From positions 1,550,001-1,614,000 of the forward strand of contig NZ_CP035686.1 of NCBI RefSeq assembly GCF_009665255.1: a stretch of 64,000 nucleotides of DNA, written 5' to 3'. The notes beneath the pieces are model-generated. The model saw only the letters and a program-made list of their open reading frames with translations. It made no database searches and was not told where the DNA came from. Shown one piece after another: positions 32,627-42,502 of this stretch; positions within the stretch are counted from its first letter, which is position 1; each line of letters begins with the position of its first letter. Position numbers and translations under genes: made by a program. Origin of the DNA: Vibrio metoecus. Its GTDB lineage: Bacteria > Pseudomonadota > Gammaproteobacteria > Enterobacterales > Vibrionaceae.

Positions 32627-33625
32627 ATGCAAACCATTATTAATAAACTCTATGAACAGCAAGGGCTAACGCAAGCCGAGAGCCAACAGCTTTTCGACCA
32701 AATTATTCGCGGTGAAATGGATCCTGTATTGATGGCTGCGGTACTGACTGCGCTGAAAATCAAAGGCGAAACGCCAGATGAAATTGCTGGTGCGGCTAAA
32801 GCTCTGCTCGCCAACGCGAATCCGTTTCCGCGTCCTGATTATGACTTTGCCGATATCGTAGGTACCGGTGGCGATGGCTCAAACACCATCAACATCTCAA
32901 CCACCGCGGCATTTGTCGCCGCAGCGTGTGGCGTGAAAGTCGCTAAACACGGTAACCGTGGGGTATCGAGCAAATCCGGCTCTTCCGATCTACTCAGCTC
33001 ATTTGGGATCAACCTTGCCATGAGCGCGCAAGATTCGCGTCAAGCCTTGGATGATCTCGGTGTCGCTTTCTTGTTTGCCCCTCAGTATCACAGCGGTGTG
33101 CGCCATGCGATGCCGGTGCGTCAAACCATGAAAACTCGCACCATTTTCAACATCTTAGGCCCCCTGATTAACCCTGCTCGTCCCAATATTGAATTGATGG
33201 GGGTTTACAGCAAGGATTTGGTTCGTCCTATTGCGCAAACCATGTTACAAATGGGTCTGAAACGCGCAGCGGTGGTGCATGGTTCAGGTCTGGATGAAGT
33301 CGCGATTCATGGCGAAACGCAAGTGGCGGAAATTCGCCAAGGCGAATTGATTGAGTACACGCTCACCCCGGAAGATTTTGGTGTTAGCCGTTACCCACTG
33401 GATGCGATCCGTGGTGGAGAGCCAGAAGAGAATCGCGCCATCATCACCCAGATCCTAACGGGCAATGGTACAGCAGCACAAATGGCGGCAGTGGCAGTCA
33501 ACGTTGCACTTCTGCTGCGTCTATTTGGTCAAGAAGATCTGAAAGCCAACACCCAACAAGCGATCGCCGTGATGAAATCGGGCCAAGCCTATGGATTGGT
33601 TCAGCAGTTAGCACAACGAGGTTAA
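32627..33625 (+). CDS. trpD: anthranilate phosphoribosyltransferase
   Basis: A 332-residue enzyme joining PRPP to anthranilate. The PRPP glycine-rich loop GTGGDGSNTINISTTAAFV and KHGNRGVSSKSGSSDLLSS are complete, as is RTIFNILGPLINP. GGGAGAG lies six bases before ATG 32627; an in-frame ATG at 32564 is inside trpG and lacks a ribosome site. Five bases separate it from trpCF. Confidence 0.97.
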   Translation: MQTIINKLYEQQGLTQAESQQLFDQIIRGEMDPVLMAAVLTALKIKGETPDEIAGAAKALLANANPFPRPDYDFADIVGTGGDGSNTINISTTAAFVAAACGVKVAKHGNRGVSSKSGSSDLLSSFGINLAMSAQDSRQALDDLGVAFLFAPQYHSGVRHAMPVRQTMKTRTIFNILGPLINPARPNIELMGVYSKDLVRPIAQTMLQMGLKRAAVVHGSGLDEVAIHGETQVAEIRQGELIEYTLTPEDFGVSRYPLDAIRGGEPEENRAIITQILTGNGTAAQMAAVAVNVALLLRLFGQEDLKANTQQAIAVMKSGQAYGLVQQLAQRG

Positions 33626-33630
33626 GTAGA

Positions 33631-35040
33631 ATGTCCGAGCAGTTGTCTGAGCATATTTCCGTACAAACCGCGCAAATGGCGCAAGTGCTGGTCAAAATCG
33701 TCAACGATAAATACCAATGGATTGAGGAGCGCAAAGCCAAGCAACCTCTTGCTAGCTTTCATCCATTACTGACTCGCTCCGAGCGCGATTTCTATCAAGC
33801 CTTGAGCGGCGATAACACCGTATTCATTCTCGAATGCAAAAAAGCCTCACCTTCAAAAGGGCTGATCCGTGAAGCGTTTGATCTCGATTACATCGCCTCC
33901 GTGTATGGCGAGTACGCCAATGCCATTTCGGTACTGACCGATGAAAAGTATTTCCAAGGTCGTTTTGAATTTTTGCCACAAGTGCGCGCTCAGGTGACTC
34001 AGCCTGTATTGTGCAAAGATTTTATGGTCGACCCGTATCAGGTATATCTGGCGCGCCATTATCAAGCGGATGCGATTTTGCTGATGCTGTCTGTGCTCAA
34101 TGATGATCAATATCGTGAACTGGCCGCTGTGGCACACGACCTTGGTATGGGCGTGCTCACCGAAGTCAGCAACGAGCAAGAACTGGAACGTGCAATTGCT
34201 CTGCAAGCGAAAGTCATCGGCATCAATAACCGCAATCTGCGTGATTTGACCACCGACCTAAATCGCACCAAGCAGTTGGCACCGCTCATTCCACAAGGCA
34301 CCATCATTATTTCCGAATCCGGCATTTACACCCATCAGCAGGTTCGTGATTTGGCTCAATTCGCCAATGGTTTCTTGATTGGTAGCTCGCTGATGGCGCA
34401 AAGCAATCTTGAACTGGCGGTGCGAAAAATTGTGCTCGGCGAACACAAGGTGTGCGGTTTGACTCATCCTGATGATGCGGTTAAAGCCTACCAAGCCGGT
34501 TCCGTTTTTGGTGGATTGATTTTTGTTGAGAAATCCAAACGCTTTGTGAATGTAGAACAAGCGCGCCTGACCATGAGCGGCGCACCGCTACAGTATGTCG
34601 GCGTGTTTCAAAATCACCCAGCAGCACAAGTCGCTGATATCGCGACCCAATTGGGCTTATTTGCGGTGCAACTGCACGGTGAGGAAGATTCTGCGTATGT
34701 AAGCGAACTACGCGCTTCCCTTCCAGAATCCATTGAAATTTGGAAAGCGTATGGCGTGAGTGATGCCTTACCTGAGCTACTACCAGAGCACATCGATCGA
34801 CATCTGCTCGATGCCAAAGTCGGCGAACAGAGTGGCGGCACAGGACACAGTTTTGATTGGCGCTTGCTGCCAAAACATAGCGACCTGATGCTCGCCGGTG
34901 GATTGAGCGCCGAGAATGTCGCCCAAGCGGCGCAACTTGGCTGCCGCGGACTGGATTTCAACTCTGGCGTGGAAAGCGCTCCGGGTAAAAAAGACGCCAA
35001 CCAGTTACAACAGGTTTTCCAACAGTTACGGAATTATTAG
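33631..35040 (+). CDS. trpCF: bifunctional indole-3-glycerol phosphate synthase / phosphoribosylanthranilate isomerase
   Basis: A 469-residue fusion of two TIM barrels. The N-terminal TrpC domain (to about residue 270) shows FILECKKASPSKGLIRE, the phosphate-binding GINNRNLRDL and ISESGIYTHQQV. The C-terminal TrpF domain starts at VCGLTHPDDA and ends with LAGGLSAENV and GLDFNSGVESAPGKKD. The isomerase reaction precedes the synthase reaction. An internal ATG 15 codons in is an alternative start. The fusion is as in E. coli. Confidence 0.96.
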   Translation: MSEQLSEHISVQTAQMAQVLVKIVNDKYQWIEERKAKQPLASFHPLLTRSERDFYQALSGDNTVFILECKKASPSKGLIREAFDLDYIASVYGEYANAISVLTDEKYFQGRFEFLPQVRAQVTQPVLCKDFMVDPYQVYLARHYQADAILLMLSVLNDDQYRELAAVAHDLGMGVLTEVSNEQELERAIALQAKVIGINNRNLRDLTTDLNRTKQLAPLIPQGTIIISESGIYTHQQVRDLAQFANGFLIGSSLMAQSNLELAVRKIVLGEHKVCGLTHPDDAVKAYQAGSVFGGLIFVEKSKRFVNVEQARLTMSGAPLQYVGVFQNHPAAQVADIATQLGLFAVQLHGEEDSAYVSELRASLPESIEIWKAYGVSDALPELLPEHIDRHLLDAKVGEQSGGTGHSFDWRLLPKHSDLMLAGGLSAENVAQAAQLGCRGLDFNSGVESAPGKKDANQLQQVFQQLRNY

Positions 35041-35080
35041 ATTATCAGCATGGCAACATGCATAAGAAAGGAATGTAAGC

Positions 35081-36271
35081 ATGGCTAAATTAAACGCCTA
35101 TTTTGGCGAATTCGGTGGGCAGTTTGTGCCACAAATTTTGGTTCCGGCACTCGATCAACTGGAACAAGCTTTTATTGATGCCCAGCAGGATGATGTTTTT
35201 CGCGCTGAATTTATGAGCCTACTGCAAGAGTACGCAGGTCGCCCCACGGCGCTGACGCTGACGCAAAACATCACCAAAGGCACCAAAACCAAACTCTATT
35301 TGAAGCGTGAAGATCTGCTGCACGGCGGCGCGCACAAAACCAACCAAGTACTTGGCCAAGCCCTGCTAGCAAAACGCATGGGCAAACATGAAATCATCGC
35401 CGAAACTGGTGCGGGGCAACACGGTGTGGCGACGGCATTAGCCTGTGCGCTGCTTGGCCTAAAGTGCCGCGTGTACATGGGTGCGAAAGACGTTGAGCGC
35501 CAAAGCCCGAACGTGTTCCGTATGCGCTTGATGGGCGCAACCGTGATTCCGGTTCATTCAGGGTCAGCAACGCTAAAAGATGCCTGTAACGAAGCGCTGC
35601 GTGACTGGTCTGGTAGCTACGAAACCGCGCATTATCTGCTCGGCACTGCGGCGGGCCCTCACCCGTTCCCAACCATTGTGCGTGAATTCCAACGCATTAT
35701 TGGCGAAGAAACCAAAAACCAAATCCTTGCTCGTGAAGGTCGTTTGCCCGATGCGGTGATCGCCTGTGTCGGCGGTGGTTCAAACGCGATTGGCATGTTT
35801 GCTGATTTCATCGAAGAGGAATCGGTACGTTTGATCGGTATTGAGCCAGCTGGTAAAGGCATTGATACCCACCAACATGGCGCGCCACTTAAACACGGTA
35901 AAACTGGTATCTTCTTCGGCATGAAAGCACCGTTGATGCAAGATGAACATGGTCAAGTGGAAGAGTCTTACTCTGTCTCTGCGGGGCTGGATTTCCCATC
36001 GGTGGGGCCACAGCATGCTTACCTGAATGCCATTGGCCGCGCCGAATACGAAAGCATTACCGATGATGAAGCACTTGATGCGTTCCAAGCGTTGGCACGT
36101 AACGAAGGCATCATCCCAGCACTGGAGTCTTCACACGCTCTCGCACATGCAATCAAAATGGCGTATGCCGAGCCAGACAAAGAGCAGTTGCTCGTGGTTA
36201 ACCTTTCGGGCCGAGGTGATAAGGATATTTTCACCGTACACAAATTACTTGAAGACAAAGGAGCGTTGTAA
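35081..36271 (+). CDS. trpB: tryptophan synthase beta chain
   Basis: A 396-residue PLP enzyme condensing indole with serine. The PLP lysine lies in HGGAHKTNQV, the phosphate loop is GGGSNAIG, and the start MAKLNAYFGEFGGQFVP is typical. AAGGAATG is upstream of the ATG. Its stop codon shares one base with the trpA start, giving equimolar translation of the alpha2-beta2 complex. Confidence 0.97.
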   Translation: MAKLNAYFGEFGGQFVPQILVPALDQLEQAFIDAQQDDVFRAEFMSLLQEYAGRPTALTLTQNITKGTKTKLYLKREDLLHGGAHKTNQVLGQALLAKRMGKHEIIAETGAGQHGVATALACALLGLKCRVYMGAKDVERQSPNVFRMRLMGATVIPVHSGSATLKDACNEALRDWSGSYETAHYLLGTAAGPHPFPTIVREFQRIIGEETKNQILAREGRLPDAVIACVGGGSNAIGMFADFIEEESVRLIGIEPAGKGIDTHQHGAPLKHGKTGIFFGMKAPLMQDEHGQVEESYSVSAGLDFPSVGPQHAYLNAIGRAEYESITDDEALDAFQALARNEGIIPALESSHALAHAIKMAYAEPDKEQLLVVNLSGRGDKDIFTVHKLLEDKGAL

Positions 36272-37077
36272 TGAACCGTTATCAAGCCCTATTTCAACGC
36301 CTGAGCGCTGCGCAGCAAGGCGCTTTCGTTCCTTTCGTAACCATTGGTGACCCAAACCCAGAGCAGTCACTCGCCATCATGCAAACTCTGATTGATGCAG
36401 GAGCAGATGCGCTTGAGCTTGGTATGCCGTTCTCAGATCCTCTGGCCGATGGCCCGACGATTCAAGGCGCGAACTTACGTGCATTAGCGGCGAAAACCAC
36501 GCCAGATGTCTGTTTTGAGCTGATCGCGCAGATTCGTGAGCGCAACCCTGACACTCCGATTGGTTTACTGATGTATGCCAACTTGGTGTACGCACGCGGT
36601 ATCGAAGATTTTTATCAACGCTGCCAAAAAGCTGGAGTGGATTCGGTGCTGATTGCGGATGTGCCTACCAATGAAAGCCAACCTTTTGTGGCGGCCGCAG
36701 AGAAGTTTGGTATTCAGCCGATCTTTATTGCGCCACCAACGGCCAGTGATGAAACCTTACGAGCAGTTGCTCAACTAGGCAAAGGCTACACCTACCTACT
36801 ATCACGCGCTGGGGTGACTGGGGCAGAAACCAAAGCCAATATGCCAGTACATGCTTTACTTGAACGTCTGCAACAATTCGATGCGCCACCTGCGTTACTG
36901 GGTTTCGGTATTTCGGAGCCCGCTCAGGTCAAACAAGCAATTGAAGCCGGCGCAGCCGGTGCAATTTCAGGGTCTGCAGTAGTGAAAATCATTGAAACAC
37001 ATTTGGATAACCCTGCAAAACAGCTTACTGAGCTCGCAAACTTCACTCAAGCCATGAAGCAAGCAACACAAATTTAA
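36271..37077 (+). CDS. trpA: tryptophan synthase alpha chain
   Basis: A 268-residue TIM barrel that cleaves indole-3-glycerol phosphate. Catalytic Glu lies in DALELGMPFSDPLADGPTIQ (with the catalytic Asp in the DxP loop region), and GFGISEPAQV forms the phosphate site. AAAGGAG precedes the ATG. Last gene of the operon, followed by a hairpin. Confidence 0.97.
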   Translation: MNRYQALFQRLSAAQQGAFVPFVTIGDPNPEQSLAIMQTLIDAGADALELGMPFSDPLADGPTIQGANLRALAAKTTPDVCFELIAQIRERNPDTPIGLLMYANLVYARGIEDFYQRCQKAGVDSVLIADVPTNESQPFVAAAEKFGIQPIFIAPPTASDETLRAVAQLGKGYTYLLSRAGVTGAETKANMPVHALLERLQQFDAPPALLGFGISEPAQVKQAIEAGAAGAISGSAVVKIIETHLDNPAKQLTELANFTQAMKQATQI

Positions 37078-37092
37078 CTCATAGCTTAATTT

Positions 37093-37130
37093 GATGCGGC
37101 ACTTCCACCACCGAAATGCCGCATCATTTC
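37093..37130 (+). terminator. trp operon terminator hairpin
   Basis: Nine-bp stem GATGCGGCA/TGCCGCATC with a 15-base loop, followed by ATTTCATT. Strong stem, weak T-tract. Confidence 0.7.
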
Positions 37131-37393
37131 ATTAACAATCCTTCAGCACGCAAAACACCAATAAACCCATACCAGCAACACAAACCCATTCACGAAACCA
37201 ATAGCAAACGTTTTCCTTGCGGGTAAAAACGCCAAATCGCTCTCGTTTTATTCCGCTATTGAGAAATCGCTCGATGCGCTTATTGCTAAATGTAAACATT
37301 CCGTGTAAAAAGCAGGAGCAAAATTTTTGCCCATATAGTGATATGACACTAGTGGCTAACACTAGGAATTTACAATTTATTAGCACAGAGGTT
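37131..37393. other. region between trp operon and symporter gene
   Basis: About 260 bases upstream of the symporter. In-frame codons extend back to 37217 but the peptide is polar, unlike any transporter N-terminus, and I read it as untranslated. I see no operator I can name. Confidence 0.4.
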
Positions 37394-38650
37394 ATGGAAG
37401 TGTTAAAGACAAAGGGTTTACTAAACAACATCGGCGTACAAGTCGTGATCGCCATGCTCGCGGGTACTGCCGTGGGTGCAGCAATGGGCCACGATGCCAC
37501 ACTATTTGCCCCACTAGGTGCAATTTTTATTAATCTGATCAAAATGCTGGTCATCCCTCTAGTTGCTGTGGCACTAATTTCTGGTGCGGCAGGTCTGGGT
37601 GATAGCCATGCCGCGGGCAAGGTCGGCGCCGTTACACTCAGTTACTTCGCGCTTACATCTGCAGCAGCCGTTGCTCTAGCATTGATCATGGGTGAACTAT
37701 TCCAACCGGGTGTTGGTGTTGATGTTTCTGGCGTTGAGAGCATGTTCTCAGCAGAATACGCAGCGCAAGGTGAGCTCCCCACTTTCTGGGCAACCATTAT
37801 TGGTATGATCCCAACCAACGTTTTCCAGTCACTGAACGAAGCTAACATCCTGCAGATCTTGGTTTTCTGTCTGTTTTTAGGCATTGCGATTTCTAAGCAA
37901 GCCAAAGAAAAACGTGACCCAGTGATCAACGCGGTGAACACCATTGTTGATGCCATGGTGTGGATGATCAATAAAGTGATGCTGATTGCACCTATTGGTG
38001 TATTTGGCTTAATGGCCGATGCCGTGGGTACTTTCGGTTTCAGCGCACTGATGGTGGTGTTTAAGCTGTTTGTCGTTTACGTAGCAGCGATTGCGATTTT
38101 TGGCTTTGTGGCTTACCCAGTCATGATCCAACTGTTCAGCAAAACATCGGCGAAAAAGTTCATTCAAGCAATGAAAAAGCCACAAGCGGTTGCACTGTCT
38201 ACTGCCTCTTCTATGGCGACACTGCCTGTCACTATGGATACGGTGAAAAACGATCTGGGTGTGCGCAACTCAACGGCTTCTTTCGTACTGCCTTTGGGCG
38301 CGACCATCAACATGTCAGGTAACGCGATCTACTACGGTCTGGTGGCTATCTTCTTTGCTCAGCTGTTCAATATTGAACTCAGCATGGGCGCTTACATTGC
38401 AATCATCGTGACGGCGACTTTGGGTGCGGTTGGTCAAGCGGGTGTTCCGGGGCCTTCATTCCTTGTGGTGGCGGTTCTGCTCTCTGCTGGTATTCCTATT
38501 GAAGGTCTACCACTGCTGTTTGCACTGGATCGTATCTTCGACATGATCCGTACTGCGCTCAACATTACCGGCGATGCGGCTTGTGCCGTGATTGTGGATT
38601 CGATGATCACTGAGGAAGCGGCGGCTGAGCTGGAAAAACGTGAAGCCTAA
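37394..38650 (+). CDS. dicarboxylate/amino acid:cation symporter (DAACS family)
   Basis: A 418-residue inner-membrane transporter of the GltPh/GltP fold with eight helices and two re-entrant hairpins. HP1 serine motif STASSMATLPV and HP2 GQAGVPGPSF are present. TM8 reads DRIFDMIRTALNITGD, keeping residues equal to GltPh Asp390, Asp394, Arg397, Thr398, Asn401 and Asp405, so an acidic substrate is likely. The TM7 motif is NMSGN instead of NMDGT, which changes a sodium ligand. GAGG precedes ATG 37394. Substrate (glutamate, aspartate or C4-dicarboxylate) and coupling ion cannot be settled from sequence. It stands alone with a bidirectional terminator. Confidence 0.9.
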   Translation: MEVLKTKGLLNNIGVQVVIAMLAGTAVGAAMGHDATLFAPLGAIFINLIKMLVIPLVAVALISGAAGLGDSHAAGKVGAVTLSYFALTSAAAVALALIMGELFQPGVGVDVSGVESMFSAEYAAQGELPTFWATIIGMIPTNVFQSLNEANILQILVFCLFLGIAISKQAKEKRDPVINAVNTIVDAMVWMINKVMLIAPIGVFGLMADAVGTFGFSALMVVFKLFVVYVAAIAIFGFVAYPVMIQLFSKTSAKKFIQAMKKPQAVALSTASSMATLPVTMDTVKNDLGVRNSTASFVLPLGATINMSGNAIYYGLVAIFFAQLFNIELSMGAYIAIIVTATLGAVGQAGVPGPSFLVVAVLLSAGIPIEGLPLLFALDRIFDMIRTALNITGDAACAVIVDSMITEEAAAELEKREA

Positions 38651-38673
38651 TCGCTGATCATTATCATTCATAA

Positions 38674-38706
38674 AAAAAGCCAGACATTATCCGTCTGGCT
38701 TTTTTC
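38674..38706. terminator. bidirectional terminator between symporter and tdk
   Basis: Stem AAAAAAGCCAGAC/GTCTGGCTTTTTT with a seven-base loop between convergent genes. Confidence 0.92.
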
Positions 38707-38752
38707 TTTACTCAGTCACGGGTCATGGTAACCAGTGAGAAGATGAATCCAC

Positions 38753-39331
38753 TTAGCGACCCAACGCCTCTTTATAGTGCTGGCGGCATACCGAAACATA
38801 TTTATCGTTGCCTCCAATCGCCACCTGATCTCCTTCGCTGATGGCGTTGCCATGTTCATCAGTACGGATCACCATGTTGGCTTTGCGGCCACAGTGACAA
38901 ATGGTTTTCAGCTCAATCAGTTTATCCGCCCATGAGAGTAGATATTTACTGCCTTCAAACAGCTCACCAAGGAAATCGGTACGTAAGCCGTAACACAGCA
39001 CAGGGATATCCAGTTTATCCACCACTTCGGTCAGTTGGTAAACCTGCTCTTTAGAGAGAAACTGGCACTCATCCATCAAAATACAGTGACGAGGTTCAGC
39101 CTCATGTAATTTTGCGATCATATGCAACAGATCGGTATCTGCATGGAAAAGGTGTGCTTCGGCCTCAAGGCCAATCCGAGAACTCACTTTGCCAACACCA
39201 AAACGATCGTCGATCGCGGCGGTAAAAATCAGTGGATTCATGCCGCGTTCTTGGTAGTTAAACGCCGATTGCAATAAGGTAGTCGACTTACCCGCATTCA
39301 TTGCCGAGTAATAAAAGTACATCTGAGCCAA
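38753..39331 (-). CDS. tdk: thymidine kinase
   Basis: A 192-residue type II thymidine kinase of the pyrimidine salvage pathway. Walker A SAMNAGKST, lid and substrate segments ILMDECQFL, and zinc-binding cysteines CHCG plus a late C-x2-H (CRQH). The likely start is TTG at 39331, giving MAQMYFYYS, which matches the N-terminus of E. coli Tdk (MAQLYFYYS) and has AGGA eight bases upstream; ATG 39322 would drop three residues. aspS lies upstream on the same strand, with a terminator between. Confidence 0.95.
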   Translation of the reverse strand: MAQMYFYYSAMNAGKSTTLLQSAFNYQERGMNPLIFTAAIDDRFGVGKVSSRIGLEAEAHLFHADTDLLHMIAKLHEAEPRHCILMDECQFLSKEQVYQLTEVVDKLDIPVLCYGLRTDFLGELFEGSKYLLSWADKLIELKTICHCGRKANMVIRTDEHGNAISEGDQVAIGGNDKYVSVCRQHYKEALGR

Positions 39332-39386
39332 AGAAGAAATCCTGTTTGTATCATTTTACTGTCTGCGCTCTCGTGCTGCGCAGGTT

Positions 39387-39415
39387 AAAAAAAAGGGTGG
39401 CTAATGCCACCCTTT
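39387..39415 (-). terminator. aspS terminator
   Basis: On the minus strand, stem AAAGGGTGGC/GCCACCCTTT with a four-base loop is followed by a run of eight T, 12 bases after the aspS stop. Confidence 0.9.
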
Positions 39416-39427
39416 GCAAGGCGTTGA

Positions 39428-41203
39428 TTACGCTTTATCTTTCGTTGCAAGCTTGACCGCAATCGCCAGCTCTTCGAGAGCGGCTGGGTTCGCCAAACTT
39501 GGTGCATCGGTCATTAGACACGCGGCGGCTGTCGTTTTCGGGAAGGCAATGACATCACGGATGTTTTCCGTGCCGCACAGCAGCATCACCAGACGATCCA
39601 GACCAAATGCCAGACCTGCGTGTGGTGGGGTACCAAACTTCAGCGCATCGAGCAGGAAACCAAACTTGAGACGTTGCTCTTCTGGCGTGATACCCAGAAT
39701 GTCAAATACAGCAGATTGCATTTCTGCGTTGTGGATACGGACTGAACCACCACCCACTTCGTAGCCGTTCAACACCATATCGTAAGCGTTTGACAGTGCT
39801 TCTTCTGGATTCGCTTTCAACTGCTCAGGCGTCAGGTTTAGTGGTGAAGTGAATGGGTGGTGCATTGCCGCCACGTTACCTTCGTCATCACCTTCGAACA
39901 TAGGGAAATCAACAACCCACAGTGGAGCCCACGCAGATTCATTAGTAATACCCAACTCTTTACCCGCTTTCAGACGCAGTGCACCTAGAGCTTCAGCAAC
40001 CACTTTGGCAGAGTCTGCACCGAACAGAATGATATCGCCAGTTTGTGCTTGAGTACGCTCGATGATGGCTTGGATTATCTCTTCAGTGAGGAATTTCGCC
40101 ACTGGAGATTGAATACCTTCCATGCCCGCAGCCAAATCATTCACTTTCAGCCATGCCAAGCCTTTCGCACCGTAAATAGCCACAAATGCCGTGTACTCAT
40201 CAATTTGTTTACGGGTCAGTGCTGCGCCACCTGGGATGCGCAGTGCAGCAACACGGCCTTTTGGATCATTCGCTGGACCAGAGAACACTTTAAAATCCAC
40301 GTTTTTCAGCAGATCAGCAACGTCCACCAGCTCCATTGGGTTACGCAGATCTGGCTTGTCTGAGCCGAAACGACGCATCGCTTCGCTGTAAGGCATGATT
40401 GGGAAATCACCCAGATCCACATTCAGCAGTTCAAGCCACATTTCACGAATCATCTTTTCCGTCACAGCACGCACTTGTTCTGCGGTCATGAAAGACGTTT
40501 CGATATCGATCTGGGTAAATTCAGGTTGGCGGTCAGCACGCAAATCTTCGTCACGGAAACATTTTACGATTTGGTAGTAACGATCAAAGCCAGACATCAT
40601 CAGTAGCTGTTTAAACAGCTGTGGTGATTGTGGCAGCGCGTAGAAACTGCCTTTGTGGACACGGCTTGGTACTAAGTAGTCACGCGCACCTTCTGGTGTC
40701 GCTTTGGTCAACACTGGGGTTTCGATATCAAGGAAACCGTGTGTATCCAAGAAACGGCGCACAAAGCTTGAGGCTTTCGCACGCAGTTTAATGCGGTCAC
40801 TCATCTCTGGGCGACGCAGATCCAAGTAACGGTACTTAAGGCGTTGCTCTTCTGAGTTCTTTTGGTTGAAGTCGAGCGGCAGAACATCTGAACGGTTAAT
40901 GATCTCAAGACCACGCGCCAACAGTTCAACTTCACCGGTCGCCATGTCTTTATTCACTTGGCTTTCTGGACGCGCACGAACTTCACCGGTCAGTTTGATA
41001 CAGAATTCGCTACGCAGTTGGTTAGCCACAGCGAACACATCCGCCATATCGGGATCCACTACTACCTGAACAACACCTTCACGATCTCGCATATCAATGA
41101 AGATTAGACCGCCTAAATCACGACGGCGATTAACCCAGCCGCACAGCTCTACAGTTTGTCCTACCAAGGACTTGTTCAGGTGACCACAATAATGGCTACG
41201 CAT
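39428..41203 (-). CDS. aspS: aspartyl-tRNA synthetase
   Basis: A 591-residue class II synthetase charging tRNA-Asp. N-terminal OB anticodon domain (VELCGWVNRRRDLGGLIFIDMRDREG), motif 2 YYQIVKCFRDEDLRADRQPEF-like region with the FRDED core, the bacterial GAD insertion, and motif 3 GLAFGLDRLVMLL. Standard bacterial length. GGGAAA precedes the ATG. A TATAAT/TTGAAG promoter lies about 230 bases upstream, implying a long leader. Confidence 0.97.
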   Translation of the reverse strand: MRSHYCGHLNKSLVGQTVELCGWVNRRRDLGGLIFIDMRDREGVVQVVVDPDMADVFAVANQLRSEFCIKLTGEVRARPESQVNKDMATGEVELLARGLEIINRSDVLPLDFNQKNSEEQRLKYRYLDLRRPEMSDRIKLRAKASSFVRRFLDTHGFLDIETPVLTKATPEGARDYLVPSRVHKGSFYALPQSPQLFKQLLMMSGFDRYYQIVKCFRDEDLRADRQPEFTQIDIETSFMTAEQVRAVTEKMIREMWLELLNVDLGDFPIMPYSEAMRRFGSDKPDLRNPMELVDVADLLKNVDFKVFSGPANDPKGRVAALRIPGGAALTRKQIDEYTAFVAIYGAKGLAWLKVNDLAAGMEGIQSPVAKFLTEEIIQAIIERTQAQTGDIILFGADSAKVVAEALGALRLKAGKELGITNESAWAPLWVVDFPMFEGDDEGNVAAMHHPFTSPLNLTPEQLKANPEEALSNAYDMVLNGYEVGGGSVRIHNAEMQSAVFDILGITPEEQRLKFGFLLDALKFGTPPHAGLAFGLDRLVMLLCGTENIRDVIAFPKTTAAACLMTDAPSLANPAALEELAIAVKLATKDKA

Positions 41204-41428
41204 AGTGAATTTCCCAATCTCAATTAGTCATCAAATTTAACGCTGAAAGGTCGTGGTGTGCTTAGCAGACTGCCATTTCAGCAAAGTTCCATTTATACGC
41301 CGAAAGGGATTTAAGATCGACCTTCCCACGTACAATTTGTTGTCTTTTCTTACCCCTTGCTGCTTTTTAACGCAATAATCCCGTCAACCGGAGATTAAAG
41401 GCTAACCAGAAGGGAAAAATAGGCGCTG

Positions 41429-41458
41429 ATTATAGCGCTAAAATCTCGTATTCTTCAA
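41429..41458 (-). promoter_or_regulatory. candidate aspS promoter
   Basis: On the minus strand, TTGAAG (41458-41453) and TATAAT (41434-41429) are spaced 18 bases. The resulting leader would be about 220 bases long, which leaves room for leader regulation I cannot define. Confidence 0.5.
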
Positions 41459-41497
41459 AACTCTCGTGATGATGATTTAAGGAGCCCAGCCAGAGTG

Positions 41498-42364
41498 ATG
41501 CCTTCTCTTCCCTTGCGACTCGGTTTAACCCTGTGGTCTCACCCTGCATGGCAGAGTGAGTTTTATGGCAGCGGCACACAAGCCTCTGAGCGCCTTGCGA
41601 AATACGCCAGCGTTTTTCACACCGTGGAGGGCAATACCACCTTTTACGCGTCGCCCTCGCCCAGTACCGTACTCAACTGGCGCGCCGCGACTCATGATGA
41701 CTTTCGCTTCACCTTTAAGCTGCCGAAAAGCATTACCCACCAGCATTTACTGCGCGATTGCAAAGAAGAGCTGCTGAGCTTTTTGCGTTTAATGCAGCCC
41801 TTGCACGACCGAATTGGCATGTGGACCATTCAATTACCCGCTGCTTTTGGCCCTGAACATCTGGCGCAATTGAAAAACTTTAGAGACTGGTTTCCAGCCG
41901 ATTTTCCACTGGGCGTAGAAGTACGTCATTTGGCCTTTTTTGGCAAAGGCGCAGCGGAAAAAGCGCTCCATCAATGGCTGATTGAGCAAAACATTGATCG
42001 CATCATTATGGACAGTCGCCCCGTTTTTTCGGCGCTACCGAATACCGAAGCGGTAATTGATGCGCAGCAGAAAAAACCGAAAGTGCCGGTGCATGCGATT
42101 GCCACCGCCAATCATCCGATGATCCGTTTTATCGGCCATCCTGAGATTGAGGCTAACCTACCCTTTTTCGGTGCTTGGCTCCATAAACTGCCCGAGTGGA
42201 TTGCGCAAGGTAAGCAGCCTTATCTGATGATTCATACGCCAGATAATGATTTGGCACCTCAGCTCGCGGTGCAACTTTACCAGCAATTACAAAAGGCTAT
42301 CGCGCTGCCTGACTTAGCCCCCTTTCCCGCCACACCAGAACAACCACAACTGAGCATGTTCTAA
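41498..42364 (+). CDS. DUF72 family protein (YecE-like)
   Basis: A 288-residue TIM-barrel-like protein of the DUF72 family. Seen: FYGSGTQASERLAKYASVFHTVEGNTTFYA, FRFTFKLPKSITHQ, and WTIQLPAAFGP. Its biochemical role is unknown; in Vibrio and E. coli it sits near aspS or tRNA-modification genes, as here beside aspS and cmoA. ATG 41498 is used; GTG 41495 is one codon upstream and lies closer to AAGGAG at 41479. Divergent from aspS. Confidence 0.85.
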   Translation: MPSLPLRLGLTLWSHPAWQSEFYGSGTQASERLAKYASVFHTVEGNTTFYASPSPSTVLNWRAATHDDFRFTFKLPKSITHQHLLRDCKEELLSFLRLMQPLHDRIGMWTIQLPAAFGPEHLAQLKNFRDWFPADFPLGVEVRHLAFFGKGAAEKALHQWLIEQNIDRIIMDSRPVFSALPNTEAVIDAQQKKPKVPVHAIATANHPMIRFIGHPEIEANLPFFGAWLHKLPEWIAQGKQPYLMIHTPDNDLAPQLAVQLYQQLQKAIALPDLAPFPATPEQPQLSMF

Positions 42365-42502
42365 ACCACAAGCACTATATACTTCTATTTCGCCTAAACA
42401 CCACGTGTGTAATGACAGACGCTGCGATTTTTCATAAAATACGCGCCTTTTATTGAGCCTGTTCAGCTTGATCAGGAACAAGACGCTGCCATGAGGTCTG
42501 CT

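Noticed and set aside
37217..37393. 59-codon N-terminal extension of the symporter
   Set aside because: Polar sequence, no ribosome site, while ATG 37394 has GAGG and starts at the first helix.
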